DNA of 64,000 nucleotides from CAYFYS01 sp965202905 (GCA_965202905.1 OZ241868.1:2914001-2978000); one strand, 5' to 3'. Numbered from the stretch's first letter, positions 16,657 through 25,886 are shown. Made by a program: numbers and translations. Notes: generated by a model not told the origin, from the sequence alone.

Positions 16657-17582
16657 TGGCTGAGGCCGGCGCGCCGGATGTCCGCCATGTGGACGCCTTC
16701 CTGGAGATGATGGCGGCCGAGCGCGGCGCGGCGCGCAACACCGTCGAGGCCTATCGCCGCGACATCACCGATCTTGCCCGGTTCCTGCGCGGCGGTGGCG
16801 GCGCCGGGCTGATCGCGGCCGACGCGACGGACCTGCGCGTCTATCTCGCCGACCTCGCCAGGCGGGGGTTTGCGCCGGCCAGCGCGGCCCGCCGGCTGTC
16901 CGCGCTGTCTCAGTTCTTCGCCTTCCTCGTGGCCGAGGACCTGCGCGCCGACGACCCGACGACGGCGATCGATCCGCCGCGGCGCGGCCGGAGCCTGCCC
17001 TGGGTGCTGGGCGAGGCCGAGATCGAGGCGCTGATAGCGGCGGCCCGCGCGCGCGGCGATTCACGCGGGGTCCGACTGACCGCGATGCTCGAACTGCTCT
17101 ACGCCACCGGGCTGCGAGTCAGTGAGCTGGTTTCGCTGCCGCTGGGCGCGTTCGGCGGCGAGCACGGCATCCTGCGGGTGCGCGGCAAGGGCGCGAAGGA
17201 GCGCCTGGTGCCGGTCGGCGCGCCGGCGCGGGCCGCGCTGCGGGACTGGTTGCCGGCGCGCGCGCGCTTGCTTCCCGGCGGCGCGGCCTCGCCGTTTCTG
17301 TTCCCCTCGCGAGGCCGTAGCGGCCATCTCGGGCGGGCGCAGTTCGCGCGCGAGCTCAAGGCGCTGGCCGGCGATTGCGGGCTTGACCCCCGACGCGTGT
17401 CGCCGCATGTATTACGCCACGCATTCGCGACCCATCTGCTCGCCCGGGACGCCGACCTCCGAAGCGTGCAGCGTATGCTGGGCCACTCCGATCTCGCGAC
17501 CACCCAGATCTACACCCATCTCGCCGATGACCGTCCGAGCGCGCTGGTGCGCGCGCGCCATCCCCTGGCGAGGCGGAGCTAG
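16656..17582 (+). CDS. xerD: Tyrosine recombinase XerD
   Basis: Site-specific recombinase that, with XerC and FtsK, resolves chromosome dimers at dif. The N-terminal SAM-like core-binding domain contains RNTVEAYRRDI. The catalytic domain holds Arg in YATGLRVSELV, Lys in VRGKGAKERLVP, the His-x-x-Arg of SPHVLRHAFATHLL, and the second His and nucleophile Tyr of LGHSDLATTQIYTH, so all active-site residues are present. The length of 308 residues is typical. The ATG overlaps the upstream stop (TGATG). Its housekeeping neighbours (aroK side and accA) argue for XerD rather than a mobile-element integrase. Confidence 0.93.
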   Translation: MAEAGAPDVRHVDAFLEMMAAERGAARNTVEAYRRDITDLARFLRGGGGAGLIAADATDLRVYLADLARRGFAPASAARRLSALSQFFAFLVAEDLRADDPTTAIDPPRRGRSLPWVLGEAEIEALIAAARARGDSRGVRLTAMLELLYATGLRVSELVSLPLGAFGGEHGILRVRGKGAKERLVPVGAPARAALRDWLPARARLLPGGAASPFLFPSRGRSGHLGRAQFARELKALAGDCGLDPRRVSPHVLRHAFATHLLARDADLRSVQRMLGHSDLATTQIYTHLADDRPSALVRARHPLARRS

Positions 17583-17585
17583 ACG

Positions 17586-18557
17586 ATGACCGACAGCCGT
17601 ATCCCGAGCTTCCTCGACTTCGAACGCCCGATCGCCGAACTCGAAGGCAAGATCAAGGAGCTGCGCCACCTGAGCGATGTCAACGGCATCAAGATCGCCG
17701 ACGAGGTCCAGCGGCTGCAGAGCCGCATCGAGCGTCTGCTGCGCCAGACCTACGGCAAGCTCACGCCCTGGCAGATCGTCCAGGTCGCGCGCCACCCCGA
17801 CCGGCCGCATTGCATCGATTATCTGGACGCGCTGATCGACGGCTTCCGGCCGCTGGCCGGCGACCGGCTTTATGCCGAGGATGCGGCCATCATCGGCGGG
17901 CTGGGACGGTTCCGCGGCCGCTCGGCCGTGATCATCGGCCAGGAGAAGGGCGCCGAGATCGAATCGCGGATGAAACACAATTTCGGCATGCCGCGGCCGG
18001 AAGGCTACCGCAAGGCGCAGCGCCTGATGCGGCTTGCCGACCGGTTCGACCTGCCGGTGATCACGTTGGTGGATACGCCGGGCGCCTATCCCGGCATCGG
18101 CGCGGAGGAGCGCGGCCAGGCCGAGGCCATCGCGCGGTCGATCGAGACCTGCCTGTCGCTGAGGGTGCCGATCGTCTCGGTGGTGATTGGCGAGGGCGGC
18201 TCGGGCGGCGCGATCGCGATCGCTGCGGCCAACGCGATCCTGATGCTCGAACATTCGGTCTATTCGGTGATCTCGCCCGAGGGCTGCGCCTCGATTCTGT
18301 GGCGTGACGGCAACTTCGCGCGCGAGGCGGCCGAAGCCCTGCGCCTGACCGCCGGCGACCTGGAGAAGCTCGGCGTCATCGACGCGGTCGTCCAGGAGCC
18401 TCTCGGCGCCGCCCACCGGCGCCCGCACCTCGCGATCGAGCGGGTGGGCGATGCCGTCGCCGAGGCGCTGGCGGGCCTTGAGCCCCTCGACCGGGACGCG
18501 CTGGTCGACCACCGCCGAGAAAAATTCCTCAGGATGGGCGAGGCCTCGCTGGCCTGA
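17586..18557 (+). CDS. accA: Acetyl-CoA carboxylase carboxyltransferase subunit alpha
   Basis: Alpha subunit of the carboxyltransferase that moves CO2 from carboxybiotin to acetyl-CoA, making malonyl-CoA for fatty acid synthesis; its partner AccD is not in this window. The N-terminal coiled segment FLDFERPIAELEGKIKELR is typical. The core has YRKAQRLMRLADRFDLPVIT, DTPGAYPGIGAEERGQAEAIA, the oxyanion-hole stretch GEGGSGGAIAIAAAN and YSVISPEGCASILW. The length of 323 residues is normal. It starts 3 bases after xerD, and the xerD-accA order is shared with many Rhodospirillales. Confidence 0.96.
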   Translation: MTDSRIPSFLDFERPIAELEGKIKELRHLSDVNGIKIADEVQRLQSRIERLLRQTYGKLTPWQIVQVARHPDRPHCIDYLDALIDGFRPLAGDRLYAEDAAIIGGLGRFRGRSAVIIGQEKGAEIESRMKHNFGMPRPEGYRKAQRLMRLADRFDLPVITLVDTPGAYPGIGAEERGQAEAIARSIETCLSLRVPIVSVVIGEGGSGGAIAIAAANAILMLEHSVYSVISPEGCASILWRDGNFAREAAEALRLTAGDLEKLGVIDAVVQEPLGAAHRRPHLAIERVGDAVAEALAGLEPLDRDALVDHRREKFLRMGEASLA

Positions 18558-18573
18558 GCCGCCGAGGGGCCGA

Positions 18574-20103
18574 TCAGACCTCCTCCGGCCGGGTCTTCAG
18601 CCGCAGGCGCGCGCGGATCGCGCGCGAGGCGGCGTCGATCATCAGGTTCAGCGCGGCGGTGATCAGGATCAGATAGAGCGCGCGGTCGAAGCGGAGGTCC
18701 GCGAAGGCGCTGTCGACGTAGAAGCCGAGCGTGGTGATGCCGAGAATTCCGAGGATCGCGGTCTCGCGCATGATCACCTCCCAGCGGTAGAACAGGAAGG
18801 CTAGGAACTGCGGGTAGATCCGCGGCAGAACATCGTAGAAGTAGCGGTTGAGCCCGGTCGGCGCATCGGCGCGGAGCTCTATCGCCTCGGTGTAGCGGCC
18901 CATCAGATGGCCGATGATTGCGCCGTTATGCAGGGCGAGCGCTGCGACCGCCGGCAGCATCGACGGCCCCCAGAGCAGCAGGAACACCAGCGCCAGCACG
19001 TATTCCGGAGTCGAGCGGGCGATCACCAGCCCGACATGGCCGCACGTCCGGCCGAGAGGCCCGAAGAATCTGGGCGAGATCAGCGGGAACATGGCGAGCG
19101 TCAGCGCGCCGGTCGCGACCAGCGCGACCTGGGTCAAAATCACGGTGTTGATGATGCCGGGCCAGGCCTGGGACGCGAACAGCGCGCCGGCCCAGGAGAG
19201 CGCGTCGGCCCAGGCGATCGTACCGAAGCTCTCGGCCGCGCGGATCGGCCGGGGCCAGATGTCATGGCCGAAGAACCGCCAGATGTTCTCGGCCGCGATC
19301 TCGCCGCTCCACGGCAGCAGCGCCAGGGCCAGCAGGATGTAGACCGGCACCAGACGCCGGCGCACCCAGATCCGGATGGTCGCGATGATTATGTAGAACA
19401 GGATCAGGAGAGCCGCGACCTCGGAGTACCGGCCCTGGGCGAAGGCCGATTCCAGGTGGAAACCGATGGTCGGTAGCCCGACAAAACCGATCACCGTCGA
19501 GGACCTGAGCCCGCATTCCAGCCGGTAGAGCGAATAGGTCCTGAAATGCGCCCAGGCATCGGGCAGGCGCACGAACAGGAAGATCGACGCCGCGGCGCTG
19601 CCCGCCGGCGCCGCGGCCAGCGGCGCCGGGTCGGACTCCTCGAGGATCTCGGAATAGACCTTGGCGAAGATGCCGGCATAGGGGATGGCGATCGCGAGCA
19701 CCCCCGTCAGCGGCGTCAGCCCGAAGACCTGCAGGAAGATCAGCGCCCAGAACAGCTCGTGCACCGCCCGGACGAACGCGCAACCCGCGCGCACGACGCG
19801 GAAACGGAAGACGAGCGCCAGCGCGAAACCCGCGAGGTTTCCCATCGCGACGCCGAGAAAGGCGAAGGCCACCGTCATCAGGATGGCGGAGAGCAGGTTC
19901 TCGGTCGCCCGAAAATCCGGGCTCAGCGCGCCGGCGGCCATGCGGCCGAACTCGGTCCATGGTTCGAGCGTCGAGACCTCGAAATCGCCGAAGACGGCGA
20001 GGACGACGGCCAAAAAAACGAGTCCGACGCTCGCCCGTACCAGCGGCGAGGGGCTGCCGCGGCCGGCGAACGGGTCAGAGGCCGTTGCGGTAGAGCCCGT
20101 CAA
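18574..20103 (-). CDS. phnE: Phosphonate-type ABC transporter permease, two PhnE domains fused
   Basis: Inner-membrane permease of a phosphonate/phosphate-ester importer. At 509 residues it is about twice a single PhnE, and two homologous permease halves are visible. The first has hydrophobic segments around residues 20-260 with the ATPase-docking stretch SEILEESDPAPLAAAPAGSA. The second, from about residue 300, has GRYTEAIELRADAPTGLNRY at the equivalent place. Each half ends in a similar loop (IGFVGLPTIGFHLESAFAQG and LGILGITTLGFYVDSAFADL). Fused PhnE1-PhnE2 permeases are known. Its first 29 bases overlap the end of phnC. No C-P lyase genes follow in this window, so the substrate could be phosphonate, phosphite or another small oxyanion. 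Confidence 0.88.
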   Translation of the reverse strand: MTGSTATASDPFAGRGSPSPLVRASVGLVFLAVVLAVFGDFEVSTLEPWTEFGRMAAGALSPDFRATENLLSAILMTVAFAFLGVAMGNLAGFALALVFRFRVVRAGCAFVRAVHELFWALIFLQVFGLTPLTGVLAIAIPYAGIFAKVYSEILEESDPAPLAAAPAGSAAASIFLFVRLPDAWAHFRTYSLYRLECGLRSSTVIGFVGLPTIGFHLESAFAQGRYSEVAALLILFYIIIATIRIWVRRRLVPVYILLALALLPWSGEIAAENIWRFFGHDIWPRPIRAAESFGTIAWADALSWAGALFASQAWPGIINTVILTQVALVATGALTLAMFPLISPRFFGPLGRTCGHVGLVIARSTPEYVLALVFLLLWGPSMLPAVAALALHNGAIIGHLMGRYTEAIELRADAPTGLNRYFYDVLPRIYPQFLAFLFYRWEVIMRETAILGILGITTLGFYVDSAFADLRFDRALYLILITAALNLMIDAASRAIRARLRLKTRPEEV

Positions 20104-20737
20104 GGTCCGAGGGCTTCAGCCCGGCGGTCGGCTCGTCCATGACAATGCCGCCGTCCCGGATGCCGATGGCGCGGCTGGCATAGGCCAGCGCAAGGTCCAC
20201 ATCGTGCATCGACAGCACCACGGTCGCGTGCGTGTCGACGATGGAATCCAGCACGGCGCGCGATTGGTGCTCGTCGAGCGCGGAAACCGGCTCGTCGCCC
20301 ATGAAGATGGGACTGCCCTTGTGGATCGCGCGGCCGACGGCGGTGCGCTGCTGCTGGCCGCCGGACAGCGCCTCGATGCGCGCGAACACCTTGTCCTCCA
20401 GCCCCAGCCGCTCGACCAGCGGCCGGACGGCGGCGATCTCCCGCTTCAGCGGCCGGATCAGGTTGGCGATGTTGTACCAGGTCGAGTGCCGGTTCAGCCG
20501 GCCCATGTAGATGTTGTGGAAGACGGTGAGCGCGCGCACCAGGCCGAGCACCTGCGGCACGAGCGCCGTTTCGGCGCTGCGCTGTGCGTAGAGCAGGCCG
20601 AGCAGCGTCGACTTGCCGGCGCCGCTCCGGCCGACCAGCGCGACCTTTTCGCCCGGCTCGATACGCAGGCTGATCCCACTGAGAACGGGGACGCCGTCAT
20701 ACTGGACAACGGCGTCCTCCAACGCGAACAGGGGCAC
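20075..20737 (-). CDS. phnC: Phosphonate-type ABC transporter ATP-binding protein
   Basis: The ATPase of the importer. Walker A is LVGRSGAGKSTLLGLLY, the signature LSGGQQQRTAVGRAI, Walker B PIFMGDEPVSALDE, and the switch His lies in VVLSMHDVDLAL. At 220 residues it is slightly shorter than typical PhnC (about 250). Between Walker A and the Q-loop it reads directly into LVPQVLGLVRALTVFHNIYMGRL, a PhnC-like stretch. It lies 24 bases downstream of phnD and overlaps the start of phnE, giving the usual D-C-E order in a single leftward transcript. Confidence 0.9.
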   Translation of the reverse strand: MPLFALEDAVVQYDGVPVLSGISLRIEPGEKVALVGRSGAGKSTLLGLLYAQRSAETALVPQVLGLVRALTVFHNIYMGRLNRHSTWYNIANLIRPLKREIAAVRPLVERLGLEDKVFARIEALSGGQQQRTAVGRAIHKGSPIFMGDEPVSALDEHQSRAVLDSIVDTHATVVLSMHDVDLALAYASRAIGIRDGGIVMDEPTAGLKPSDLDGLYRNGL

Positions 20738-20761
20738 CGCCGCGCGCCGCGCGGATGGCCG

Positions 20762-21622
20762 TCAGTCGATCAGGTCGAGCTTGCGGCCGACATCGACGAT
20801 CGGCTGGTAGTCGGCGTTCGAGGCCGGGATGAAGGCCTTGCGCGGGAACTGCTTGAGCAGGTTCGGATCGTCGAGACCCAGGAGCGCGCCCCTGACCTTT
20901 TCGGTGAACCCTGCGCCGAATCGCTTGTCGGCGTCGCCGCGGATCGACCAGTTGTAGTCCGGATAAGGCGGCGTGACCCAGATCACCTTGACCTTGGCGG
21001 CGTCGATCTTGCCGGCCGCCAGTTCCTTGTCCCACACGGCATAGTTGACCGCGCCGACTTCGAAGGCACCGGACTGCACCAGCGCGATGGTGCGCGAGTG
21101 ATCGCCCGAGAAGCCCACCCGGCGGAACGCCTTGCCCGGCGCCATCGCCAGATTCCGACGGATGAAGAACTCCGGCATCAGCCGCCCCGAGGTCGAGCCC
21201 TTGGAGCCGAAGGTGAAGGTCTTGCCGGCTATGCCGTCGGGGAAGGATGCGGACTTCTCCAGGCCGGTGCTCGCATGGGCGATGAAATAGGTCCGAAACG
21301 ACTTGTCCTCCTCGCCCTGGGCGATCGCCTGGGAGCCGCTGACCGCCGCGCGCGCGCGGACGCCGGACAGGCCGCCGAACCAGGCGAGCTGCACCTGGTT
21401 GTTGCGGAAGGCCGTCACCGCGGCGGCGTAGGACTTGACCGGGACGTATTTCACCTCGACGCCAAGCTGGCCCTGGAGATAGTTCGCGATCCGATTGAAC
21501 CGGGTCTTCAGCGCCGTCTCGTCCTGGTCGGGAATCGCGGTGAAGACGAAGGGCTGCGCGGCGGCGGAGCCCGCCGCCGTGATGCCGAGCAAGATGGCAA
21601 AGGTCGATAGCAGCGTTTTCAT
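20762..21622 (-). CDS. phnD: PhnD-type phosphate/phosphonate-binding protein
   Basis: The periplasmic receptor of the importer, 286 residues. The ATG at 21622 is followed by a signal peptide (MKTLLSTFAILLGITAAGSA, cleavage expected after AAA-Q). The mature protein shows the PhnD-family pattern FTAIPDQDETALKTRFNRIANYL, VPVKSYAAAVTAFRNNQVQL and the ligand-loop ASFPDGIAGKTFTFGSKGSTSG, where Ser/Thr residues bind the oxyanion. The frame stays open upstream into the decayed dctM gene, but the signal peptide fixes this start. A promoter should lie in the roughly 190 bases before it; I see no clear Pho box. Confidence 0.88.
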   Translation of the reverse strand: MKTLLSTFAILLGITAAGSAAAQPFVFTAIPDQDETALKTRFNRIANYLQGQLGVEVKYVPVKSYAAAVTAFRNNQVQLAWFGGLSGVRARAAVSGSQAIAQGEEDKSFRTYFIAHASTGLEKSASFPDGIAGKTFTFGSKGSTSGRLMPEFFIRRNLAMAPGKAFRRVGFSGDHSRTIALVQSGAFEVGAVNYAVWDKELAAGKIDAAKVKVIWVTPPYPDYNWSIRGDADKRFGAGFTEKVRGALLGLDDPNLLKQFPRKAFIPASNADYQPIVDVGRKLDLID

Positions 21623-21814
21623 GGAGGCGCTTTCTTTCACTTGTCCGGTCCCGTGTGCGACAGGGCGCGGCGATCGCCGTGAGCGGTTGGTCAGGTGATT
21701 ACCCTCGACCTGCATCGTTCGGCTCGACGCTTTCCCCGGGCCGGAACCTGACTCACCTGAGCGGGCAGCGCAAGCCTGCCCGGCGAACGGCGGCGGCCCG
21801 TTTACGCAGCGGGG

Positions 21815-22460
21815 GAGCGCCGTAAGCCGGGCGCCCGTCGGCCGCGCCCCGGGCCGCAGCCGGACGATGATCGCGATGGCCGCGAAGGAGATCGCGATGC
21901 AGATCAGCCCCGGGATGACCGCAGCGGTAAACAGGGCGGTTACGAACTGCTCGGTCAGCACCGCGTAGAGCAGCATCAGGTTGGACGGCGGGATCAGGAT
22001 TCCCAGAGTGCCGCCGGCCGCGATCGAGCCCACCGCCAGCGTGGGGCGATAGCTGCGCTCGACCATCTCGGGGAGCGCGATTCGCATGAAGGTCGACGCA
22101 GTCGCCAGCGAGGACCCGCAGATCGCGCCGAACCCGCCGCAGCCGGCGATCGTGGTCATCGCCAGCCCGCCGCGGTAGTGGCCCAAAAGGGCGTAGAACA
22201 GCCGGTAGAGGTCGCCGGACAGCCCCGCCGCCGCGGTGAAGCTGCCCATCAGGAGGAACATCGGGATCGCGCCGAGCTCCTGGGTGACCAGCACCTGGGT
22301 GGGCGCGGTCGCGAACATCTTGAAGGTCGGCTCGTATTCCGATCGGCGTCCAGACGCCGGCAAAGCCCGCAACCGCCATGGCGATCCCGATCGGCACGTG
22401 CAGCAGGATCAACGCCAGCATTCCGGCGATGCCGAGCGTCGCGATCATGATCTGGTCCAT
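21815..22460 (-). pseudogene. dctM: Broken TRAP transporter large permease
   Basis: The N-terminal half of a DctM-family permease in two frames. The first frame, from the ATG at 22460, reads TLGIAGMLALILLHVPIGIAMAVAGFAGVW. After a frameshift near 22345-22375 the second frame continues EYEPTFKMFATAPTQVLVTQ, then ELGAIPMFLLMGSFTAAAGLS, GLAMTTIAGCGGFGAICGSS and GGTLGILIPPSNLMLLYAVL. Homology stops at about residue 220 of an expected 425-430, so the C-terminal half is deleted. It is the last gene of a decayed dctPQM set and cannot make a working transporter. Confidence 0.8.
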
Positions 22461-22487
22461 GCCGGCGGCCTCTCGGGCGGCGGCGCG

Positions 22488-23039
22488 CTACACGCCGGCG
22501 TCGGCGGTCGGCTCGCCGGCGACCGGCCGGGGCTCGCCGCGCGCCGCGCGCAACACCGCCTCGTAGAGGACGATCGCCTGAACCGGCGCGCAGATCGCCA
22601 CGATGACGGTGACCACCCACCACCACGGCGCCTGCGGGATCTCGAGCACCGGCGTCGCCAGGCCCGTCAGCGTGACGTCATCGAGCGTGAAGCGGAAGAA
22701 CTGCCAGGTGAACAGAACGAAGACCAGCAGAGTCGCCAGGCCGCCGAGGGCTTCGAGCCACAGCGCGCGGCGTGGACCCAGCGCCTTGCCCACGAAGCGG
22801 ATCGTCACGAAGTGACCGCCCACCAGGCACACCGGAAAGAAGCTCGCCACGATGACCGCGAGGTTGTAACGGCCGAGGTCGTCGACCCCGAGGATGGGCG
22901 CATTGAACACCCATCGCATCAGGACATCGACGACGATCGCGGCGGCCATCGCCATGATGCAGAGCGCACCGATCAGGGCGATCCAATCCGCCCCCGGCCC
23001 GAGCGCACGCCGGGCGTCGAAGCCTCCTGTCATTATCAT
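22488..23039 (-). CDS. dctQ: TRAP transporter small permease
   Basis: A 183-residue DctQ-family protein with four hydrophobic segments (around residues 15-40, 55-75, 95-120 and 138-160) and the family motif MRWVFNAPILGVDDLGRYNL. On its own the frame is intact. Both partners are broken, however: dctP upstream has a frameshift and deletion, and dctM downstream has a frameshift and truncation. It is therefore probably a non-functional leftover in an early stage of decay. The ATG at 23039 follows the dctP remnant by 19 bases. Confidence 0.75.
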   Translation of the reverse strand: MIMTGGFDARRALGPGADWIALIGALCIMAMAAAIVVDVLMRWVFNAPILGVDDLGRYNLAVIVASFFPVCLVGGHFVTIRFVGKALGPRRALWLEALGGLATLLVFVLFTWQFFRFTLDDVTLTGLATPVLEIPQAPWWWVVTVIVAICAPVQAIVLYEAVLRAARGEPRPVAGEPTADAGV

Positions 23040-23058
23040 GCCGCCGCGCGGCGGCGGA

Positions 23059-23765
23059 TCAGCTCCCGCCCCGGTGCTTGGCCAGGATCTCCTGGATCGC
23101 CCGGTACTTGACCGCGCCGTCCTTGGTCTTGGCGATCCATTGATCATGGAACGGCTTGAAGCGCCGGGCCATCTTCGTCCACTCGTCGTCCGAGAGCCTG
23201 AGCACGTTGCGCCCGCCGGTCTCGGTCCGCAGCTTCTGGCCGTCCCGCTCGTAATACCGGCCGAGGGCGAGGCTGATTCCGAGCCCCTTGTTCTTCTCGA
23301 TCGCGTCCTTGGCCTGGCGCGGCAGCTTGTTGTAGGCGCGGTTGTGGATGGCGATGAAGAACGACCGGGTTCCCAAGGGCAGGTCGACATGGGATTTGAG
23401 CAGCGGCGTGACGCGGAACAGGAAGGGCAGCGAATAGAAGGTGAAGTCGGGAAACAGCTTGGCGGTATGGGCAGGCAGGACCTGGATCGCGCCCTGGATG
23501 CCGTTCTTCAGCCCTTCCCATTGCTTGCGCGCGGGCTGCGGATCAGGGCGCCGCCCCAGAACTCCTGGAACTTGAGCGTGCCGGCGCTGTCGGCTTCGAC
23601 CTTCCTCAGCCAGGGGATGAGAATTTCGTTGAGAGAGCGCGCCTTCGGCGGCATGAATGAACCGAACTCGATCACCGCCGGCTCCGCGGCGGCGGGGTTG
23701 GCGGCGAACGCGGTTGCGGCGACCAGACCGACGCCGGCTGCGGCGACGAGCGTGCGGACCTTCAT
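23059..23765 (-). pseudogene. dctP: Broken TRAP transporter solute-binding protein
   Basis: From the ATG at 23765 (with GGAGGAA just upstream) the frame encodes a signal peptide (MKVRTLVAAAGVGLVAATAF) and the start of a DctP receptor: IEFGSFMPPKARSLNEI, then FQEFWGGALIRSP. Near 23520 it shifts frame and resumes as GIQGAIQVLPAHTAKLFPDF with YSLPFLF. It then jumps straight to SHVDLPLGTRSFFIAIHNRA, a motif that normally lies about 100 residues later. The total is about 240 codons instead of about 330, so there are two lesions: a frameshift and a central deletion. Confidence 0.8.
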
Positions 23766-23901
23766 CGGTTCCTCCCTCGTCTGGCTGCCGCACCGGGCTC
23801 GATCCCGATTTCGTGGCCCGGTTTCGCAGCCCTTCGGCAGGGCCGCTATCATGGCGGCGAACATGGCGGCGAGGCGGGAATCCACCTGCGGCCCGCGGCC
23901 G

Positions 23902-24180
23902 CTATGGCGGCTCGCCGGGCGCGCGGGCGGCGATCGACAGCGCATGCACCGGGCCGGCGAGTTCTTCGGCCAGGCACTGGTGGACCAGCCGCTGACGGTC
24001 GATCCGGGACTTGCCGCCGAAGGCGGCTGCGACGATCTCGATCCGGAAGTGGCTCTGCCCGCCTTCGCGGGCGCCGGCATGGCCGGCATGAAGGTGCGAC
24101 TGGTCTTCGATTTCCAGTCGGGCCGGGGCGAACGCGGCTTCGAGCTTGCTGCGGATGTCCTGGGCGACGCTCATCGACAA
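23902..24180 (-). CDS. bolA: BolA family protein
   Basis: A 92-residue BolA-like protein; with monothiol glutaredoxins the family handles [2Fe-2S] clusters in iron homeostasis and stress response. The core reads DQSHLHAGHAGAREGGQSHFRIEIV, followed by FGGKSRIDRQRLVHQCLAEEL and VHALSIAARAPGE, with the family's conserved His and Arg positions. It is divergent from the J-domain gene at 24255 with about 75 bases between starts. This bolA/J-domain/cobS/cobT arrangement is widespread in alphaproteobacteria. The lower end, near 23830-23900, shows nothing else. Confidence 0.9.
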   Translation of the reverse strand: MSMSVAQDIRSKLEAAFAPARLEIEDQSHLHAGHAGAREGGQSHFRIEIVAAAFGGKSRIDRQRLVHQCLAEELAGPVHALSIAARAPGEPP

Positions 24181-24254
24181 CTCAAGCAGTTCAACTGGTT
24201 GGAGGGGCGGCGCCGCGCTTGCCAGGGTCCGGCACCGACCCCATACTGCGAATC

Positions 24255-24812
24255 ATGAAGCCGATAGGCAAGACCGTGATACACTCGGCCGGCGAGCCCG
24301 AGGCGCGCAGCTGCGCGGTGGAAAGCTGCGGCCGGACGCCGGACTATCCGGCGCCACGCTCGCGCGAGGCGCTGTCGGACCTGATCTGGCTGTGCCTGGA
24401 GCATGTCCGCGCCTACAACACGTCCTGGGATTTCTACGCCGGCATGAGCGAGTCCGAGATCGAGGCGCACCGCCGGGCGGACGCCGCCTGGCGGCGTCCG
24501 ACATGGCCGCTCGGCGTGCGCCGGACGAACGGCCGCCGACGGATCCGCGACCCGTTCGGTATGGTGGACGGGGACGGCGAGTGCGAAATCGGGGGCCGCG
24601 GGCGCCCGTCGACGGCGACGCCCGCCGAGCGGCAGGCGCTGGCGACGCTGGGGCTCAAACCGCCGGTCGGCGCGGCGTCGGTGAAGGCGCGCTACAAGGA
24701 GCTGGTCAAGGCGCTTCATCCCGACGCCAACGGCGGAGACGCCCGCGCCGAAGAGCGATTGAAAGTGGTCAACCAAGCCTATAACACGCTCAGGGTTAGC
24801 CGGACGCCGTAG
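24255..24812 (+). CDS. J-domain (DnaJ-like) protein
   Basis: A 185-residue protein whose C-terminus is a J-domain: KARYKELVKALHPDANGGDA carries the essential His-Pro-Asp that stimulates DnaK ATPase, followed by ERLKVVNQAYNTLR. The N-terminal 100 residues form a separate module with Cys at CAVESCGRT and CLEHVRAYNTSWDFY, resembling the conserved N-terminal extension of alphaproteobacterial CbpA-like J proteins next to cobS. It is probably a dedicated DnaK co-chaperone; its client is unknown. I chose the ATG at 24255, since the upstream open frame is the shadow of bolA. Confidence 0.88.
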   Translation: MKPIGKTVIHSAGEPEARSCAVESCGRTPDYPAPRSREALSDLIWLCLEHVRAYNTSWDFYAGMSESEIEAHRRADAAWRRPTWPLGVRRTNGRRRIRDPFGMVDGDGECEIGGRGRPSTATPAERQALATLGLKPPVGAASVKARYKELVKALHPDANGGDARAEERLKVVNQAYNTLRVSRTP

Positions 24813-24861
24813 CCGTCGAAGCGGATTTCCACCTGAAGGATAGCCTGAGGATAGCGAGTTC

Positions 24862-25869
24862 ATGTCATCTGAGAATAGCAACGGGGCCTGTGCGGACGCG
24901 CCCGAGCTTCCCGATATTTCGATTTCCGTGCGCCAGGTCTTCGGGATCGACACCGATATGCAGGTCCCGGGCTTCAGCGCGCGCCCGTCGGAGCACGTCC
25001 CGGACATCGACGAGGCCTATTGCTTCGACCACGAGACGACTCTGGCGATCCTGGTGGCGCTGGCCCATAACCGGCGCCTGCTGATCCAGGGCTATCACGG
25101 CACTGGCAAGTCGACCCATATCGAGCAGGTCGCGGCGCGCCTGAACTGGCCCTGCATCCGGGTCAACCTGGACAGCCATATCAGCCGCATCGACCTGATC
25201 GGCAAGGACGCGATCGTCCTGCGGGACGGCAAGCAGGTCACCGAGTTCCGCGAGGGCATCCTGCCCTGGGCGCTGCAAAGCCCGTGCGCCCTGGTGTTCG
25301 ACGAATACGACGCCGGGCGCCCGGACGTCATGTTCGTCATCCAGCGGGTGCTCGAGGTCGACGGCAAGATGACCCTGCTCGACCAGAACCGGGTGATCCG
25401 CCCGCATCCCGCCTTCAGGCTGATGGCGACGGCCAACACCATCGGGCTGGGCGACACGACCGGGCTCTATCACGGGACCCAGCAGATCAACCAGGGCCAG
25501 CTCGATCGCTGGAACTTGGTGACCACGCTGAACTACCTGCCGCACGACGCCGAGACCGCGATCGTGCTCTCCAAGGCGCCGGGCTACGACACCGCCGACG
25601 GCCGCAAGCAGATCTCGGCGATGGTCTCGGTGGCGGACATGACCCGGGCCGGCTTCATGGCCGGCGACATCTCGACCGTCATGTCGCCCCGCACGGTGAT
25701 CACCTGGGCCGAGAACAACGAGCTGTTCGGCAACGTCGCCACCGCGTTCCGGATGACCTTCCTCAACAAGTGCGACGAACTCGAGCGGCCGGCGGTCGCC
25801 GAGTACTACCAGCGCTGCATGGGCGAGGACCTGCCCGAGGCGACCGTCAAGCCCGGGCGGAGCGTCTAG
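24862..25869 (+). CDS. cobS: Cobaltochelatase subunit CobS
   Basis: AAA+ ATPase subunit of the aerobic cobaltochelatase (CobN-CobS-CobT), which inserts cobalt into hydrogenobyrinate diamide. Walker A is LIQGYHGTGKSTHIEQVAAR, Walker B ALVFDEYDAGRPDVMFVIQR, and sensor 1 ATANTIGLGDTTGLY. The N-terminus contains PDISISVRQVFGIDTDMQVP. At 335 residues it is full length. cobT follows 17 bases later. CobN is not in this window; a CobST pair serving another chelatase-like complex cannot be excluded. Confidence 0.94.
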   Translation: MSSENSNGACADAPELPDISISVRQVFGIDTDMQVPGFSARPSEHVPDIDEAYCFDHETTLAILVALAHNRRLLIQGYHGTGKSTHIEQVAARLNWPCIRVNLDSHISRIDLIGKDAIVLRDGKQVTEFREGILPWALQSPCALVFDEYDAGRPDVMFVIQRVLEVDGKMTLLDQNRVIRPHPAFRLMATANTIGLGDTTGLYHGTQQINQGQLDRWNLVTTLNYLPHDAETAIVLSKAPGYDTADGRKQISAMVSVADMTRAGFMAGDISTVMSPRTVITWAENNELFGNVATAFRMTFLNKCDELERPAVAEYYQRCMGEDLPEATVKPGRSV

Positions 25870-25886
25870 CCGTTGGCGGCGCGCCG

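Noticed and set aside
16656..17582. Phage or island integrase
   Set aside because: Length, motifs and the xerD-accA order identify it as the chromosomal XerD.
18574..21622. Complete phosphonate degradation locus
   Set aside because: Only the importer (phnD, phnC, phnE) is present; no C-P lyase or phosphonatase genes are in the window.
20762..22372. A fused permease-receptor protein of 536 residues
   Set aside because: The frame happens to run from the dctM remnant into phnD without a stop. The signal peptide at 21622 and the lack of any TRAP-PhnD fusion family show these are separate genes.
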